From positions 1 through 15,373 of the forward strand of contig JACQXP010000117.1 of the NCBI GenBank assembly GCA_016208645.1: a DNA stretch of 15,373 nt. The letters are read 5' to 3'. The notes below the pieces were generated by a model. It searched no databases. It was given only the letters and a program-made list of their open reading frames with translations, and was not told where the DNA came from. The stretch's first letter is position 1; each line of letters begins with the position of its first letter. This document shows positions 13,730 to 15,373 of this stretch, piece after piece. The position numbers and the translations under genes are program-made. The stretch is from Candidatus Methylomirabilota bacterium. GTDB lineage: Bacteria > Methylomirabilota > Methylomirabilia > Methylomirabilales > 2-02-FULL-66-22.

Positions 13730-15085
13730 ATGGCGACGATCTCGGAGCGGATGGCGGCTTTCATCTTCGATACCGATTCCGACGCGTTGTCGGCGGATGC
13801 CCTGACCATGGCGAAGCTGTGCGTCCTGGATTGGCTCGGGTCGGTGTATGCGGGAAAGGGGTCCAGACCGGCCGTGGCGATTTTGCTGGTGGCCAAATCC
13901 CTGGGCGGGAATCCCGAGGCCACGCTCCTCCCGGATGGTTCGCAGTCCTCGGCGTACATGGCGGCCCTGGTGAATGCCGCCGCGTCCCACGTCGTGGAGA
14001 TGGACGACCTGCACAAGGGATCCATCCTGCACCCGGCCGCTCCGGTGATCCCCGCGGCCCTGGCCATGGCAGAGCGGGAGGGGGCCTCCGGCCGGGAACT
14101 TTTGGCCTCCATCGTGCTCGGATACGAGGTGGCCATCCGGTTGGGCGAGGCCATGGGGCCGTCCCACTATCAGTTCTGGCACACGACGGGGACGTGCGGG
14201 ACCTTCGGCGCGGCCGCCGCGGTCGGGAGGATCCTGGGGTTGTCCAAGCAGGAGCTGGCGGCGGCGCTGGGATCAGCCGGGACGCAGGCAGCCGGCCTGT
14301 GGGAGTTCCTGGTGGATGGCGCCATGTCCAAGCAGCTCCATCCGGCCAAGGCGGCGGCGGACGGGCTGCTGGCGGCGCTGCTGGCCGAACAGGGATTCAC
14401 CGCGGCCAGCCGGATCTTCGAGGGAGACAAAGGATTCTGTCGCGCCATGGCCAAGGAGGCCGATCTCGGCCGCCTGACCCAGGGGTTGGGGACGACGCCG
14501 CTGCGCATCCTGTCCACGTCGTTCAAGGCCCATGCGGCCTGCTACCACATCCACTCCGCGATTGACGCCGTCCTGGAGATCCGACGGAAACACTCGTTGC
14601 AGGCCGCGGAGGTGGAGAGGGTGCACATCGCCCTCTACCCGGCGGCCCTCGACCTCCTGGAGAAGGTCGAACCCCAGGACCCGTATGCGGCCAAGTTCAA
14701 TATCCCGTTCTGCGTCGCCACGGCCCTGGTGTACGGCCAGGTGGCGATCTCGGCCTTCACCACCGACCGGCTGCACGACCCGAAGATCCGGGGCGTGATG
14801 GAGCGGATTTCCCTGGCGCGGGATCCGGAGCTGGGGAAGGTCTATCCGGAACGGTGGCCGGCGGTGGCCGAGATCACGACGAGGGCGGGTGAGACCCATG
14901 TGGCCCGCATTGACTTCCCGCGGGGCGATCCGAAGAACCCCATGACGCAAGAGGAGCTGGTGGCGAAGTTCCACAACCTGGCGACCCCGGCCCTGGACCA
15001 GGAGCATCGCAAAAAGACGGTTGACGCCTGCCTCCAGCTCGAACAGGTTGAGAACCTTGCCGGTTTCTTTGCGGATCTCGCCTGA
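13730..15085 (+). CDS. MmgE/PrpD family protein (methylcitrate dehydratase / cis-aconitate decarboxylase fold)
   Basis: This belongs to the family of 2-methylcitrate dehydratase and cis-aconitate decarboxylase; many members have unknown substrates. Active-site blocks are present: HVVEMDDLHKGSILHPAAP (D92/D93, H101), FWHTTGTCGTFGAAAAVGRI (central histidine) and GAMSKQLHPAKAAADG (lysine and histidine). The helical domain is followed by the lid domain from about residue 255. The length of 451 aa is normal. ATG 13730 has GAGGAGAGGG just upstream; an in-frame ATG at 13658 lies within the ferredoxin gene and is rejected. Together with the CoA ligase it suggests metabolism of a branched tricarboxylic or dicarboxylic acid (for example methylcitrate or itaconate type), but this is inference. 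The 3' end overlaps the read-through tail of hutI on the other strand. Confidence 0.9.
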   Translation: MATISERMAAFIFDTDSDALSADALTMAKLCVLDWLGSVYAGKGSRPAVAILLVAKSLGGNPEATLLPDGSQSSAYMAALVNAAASHVVEMDDLHKGSILHPAAPVIPAALAMAEREGASGRELLASIVLGYEVAIRLGEAMGPSHYQFWHTTGTCGTFGAAAAVGRILGLSKQELAAALGSAGTQAAGLWEFLVDGAMSKQLHPAKAAADGLLAALLAEQGFTAASRIFEGDKGFCRAMAKEADLGRLTQGLGTTPLRILSTSFKAHAACYHIHSAIDAVLEIRRKHSLQAAEVERVHIALYPAALDLLEKVEPQDPYAAKFNIPFCVATALVYGQVAISAFTTDRLHDPKIRGVMERISLARDPELGKVYPERWPAVAEITTRAGETHVARIDFPRGDPKNPMTQEELVAKFHNLATPALDQEHRKKTVDACLQLEQVENLAGFFADLA

Positions 15086-15373
15086 GGGCCGTCAATTGGT
15101 CAAATGGTGAGTTCACGCCGAAGTGGTAGCAGAGGTGCTCGTGGCTGGGGGCGTCCAGGACGAGGAGATCGGCCTGCTTCCCCACCTCCAGGCTGCCGGC
15201 GCAGTCCTCCTCGCCGATGGCCCAGGCCGCGTTGATGGTCGCGGCGCTGATCGCCTCGGCGGGCAGCATCCGCATCTGGGTGCAGGCCAGGTTCAGAATC
15301 AGGGGCAGCGACTCCGTCATGCAGGAGCCGGGGTTGAAATCCGTGGCCAGGGCCACGGAGAACCCGCCGGCGA
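14874..15373 (-). CDS. hutI: imidazolonepropionase HutI, 3' part, with abnormal C-terminus
   Basis: HutI hydrolyses imidazolone-5-propionate to formiminoglutamate in histidine breakdown. The gene enters from the right edge. FSVALATDFNPGS (metal-binding aspartate in ATDFNPGS), LACTQMRMLPAEA, AATINAAWAIG, GSLEVGKQADLLVLDAP and YHFGVN are all typical of HutI. Family members normally continue about 10-20 residues past YHFGVN and stop. Here family similarity ends at about 15112, and the frame runs on for some 79 codons antisense to the PrpD-like gene until TGA 14874-14876. A single-base shift would place a stop within a few codons of YHFGVN. The cause may be a frameshift, or replacement of the 3' end by GGTCAATT/GGTCAAAT word DNA at 15092-15107. 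The family is certain; the true 3' end is not. Confidence 0.85.
   Translation of the reverse strand, partial: AGGFSVALATDFNPGSCMTESLPLILNLACTQMRMLPAEAISAATINAAWAIGEEDCAGSLEVGKQADLLVLDAPSHEHLCYHFGVNSPFDQLTALRRDPQRNRQGSQPVRAGGRRQPSFCDAPGPGPGSPGCGTSPPAPLASWGSSDRPAGSQCGPHGSHPPSS

Overview
The window is GC-rich, tightly packed bacterial DNA with 15 apparently complete coding regions, two partial ones at the edges, and no rRNA, tRNA, CRISPR array or transposase that I can see. The organism is probably an uncultivated soil or groundwater bacterium. The high GC, the tandem short-word repeats between genes and the mix of lipoyl, hydroxyacid and CoA-ligase genes remind me of Methylomirabilota/Rokubacteria-type genomes, but that is an impression and not a proof. 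No gene-free stretch exceeds 300 bases; the longest is 70-285.

Region 1 (1-10226, all + strand) reads as a catabolic island. In order it holds a SorC-type sugar-binding regulator, a lipoyl-dependent 2-oxoacid dehydrogenase E2, the octanoyltransferase LipB, a LarA-like isomerase, a small cupin, an HpcH/HpaI aldolase, a D-2-hydroxyacid dehydrogenase, a DJ-1/PfpI protein, a second LarA-like isomerase and an MFS transporter. A sensible reading is uptake of a hydroxy or sugar acid, epimerisation at C2 by nickel-pincer (LarA-type) enzymes, NAD-linked oxidation to a 2-oxoacid, and aldol cleavage to pyruvate plus an aldehyde. Pyruvate would then feed a lipoylated dehydrogenase complex whose E2 is modified by the adjacent LipB. 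The substrate is not readable from the sequence.

Region 2 (10227-11214) holds a minus-strand VapBC-type toxin-antitoxin pair with a recognisable promoter, a perfect 7-bp inverted-repeat operator and a strong ribosome binding site.

Region 3 (11215-15085, + strand) is a second metabolic operon: succinyl-CoA-ligase-like beta and alpha subunits, a two-cluster ferredoxin translationally coupled to the alpha subunit, and a MmgE/PrpD protein (2-methylcitrate dehydratase / cis-aconitate decarboxylase fold). It suggests CoA activation of a dicarboxylic or tricarboxylic acid. Region 4 is the 3' part of a convergent hutI (imidazolonepropionase), whose normal C-terminus is replaced by read-through antisense to the prpD-like gene.

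The most striking non-coding feature is a set of short-word tandem repeats (7-9 bp units) folded into inverted repeats at most gene junctions of Regions 1 and 3. Two further heptamer arrays lie in frame inside the E2 gene, exactly at its two interdomain linkers.
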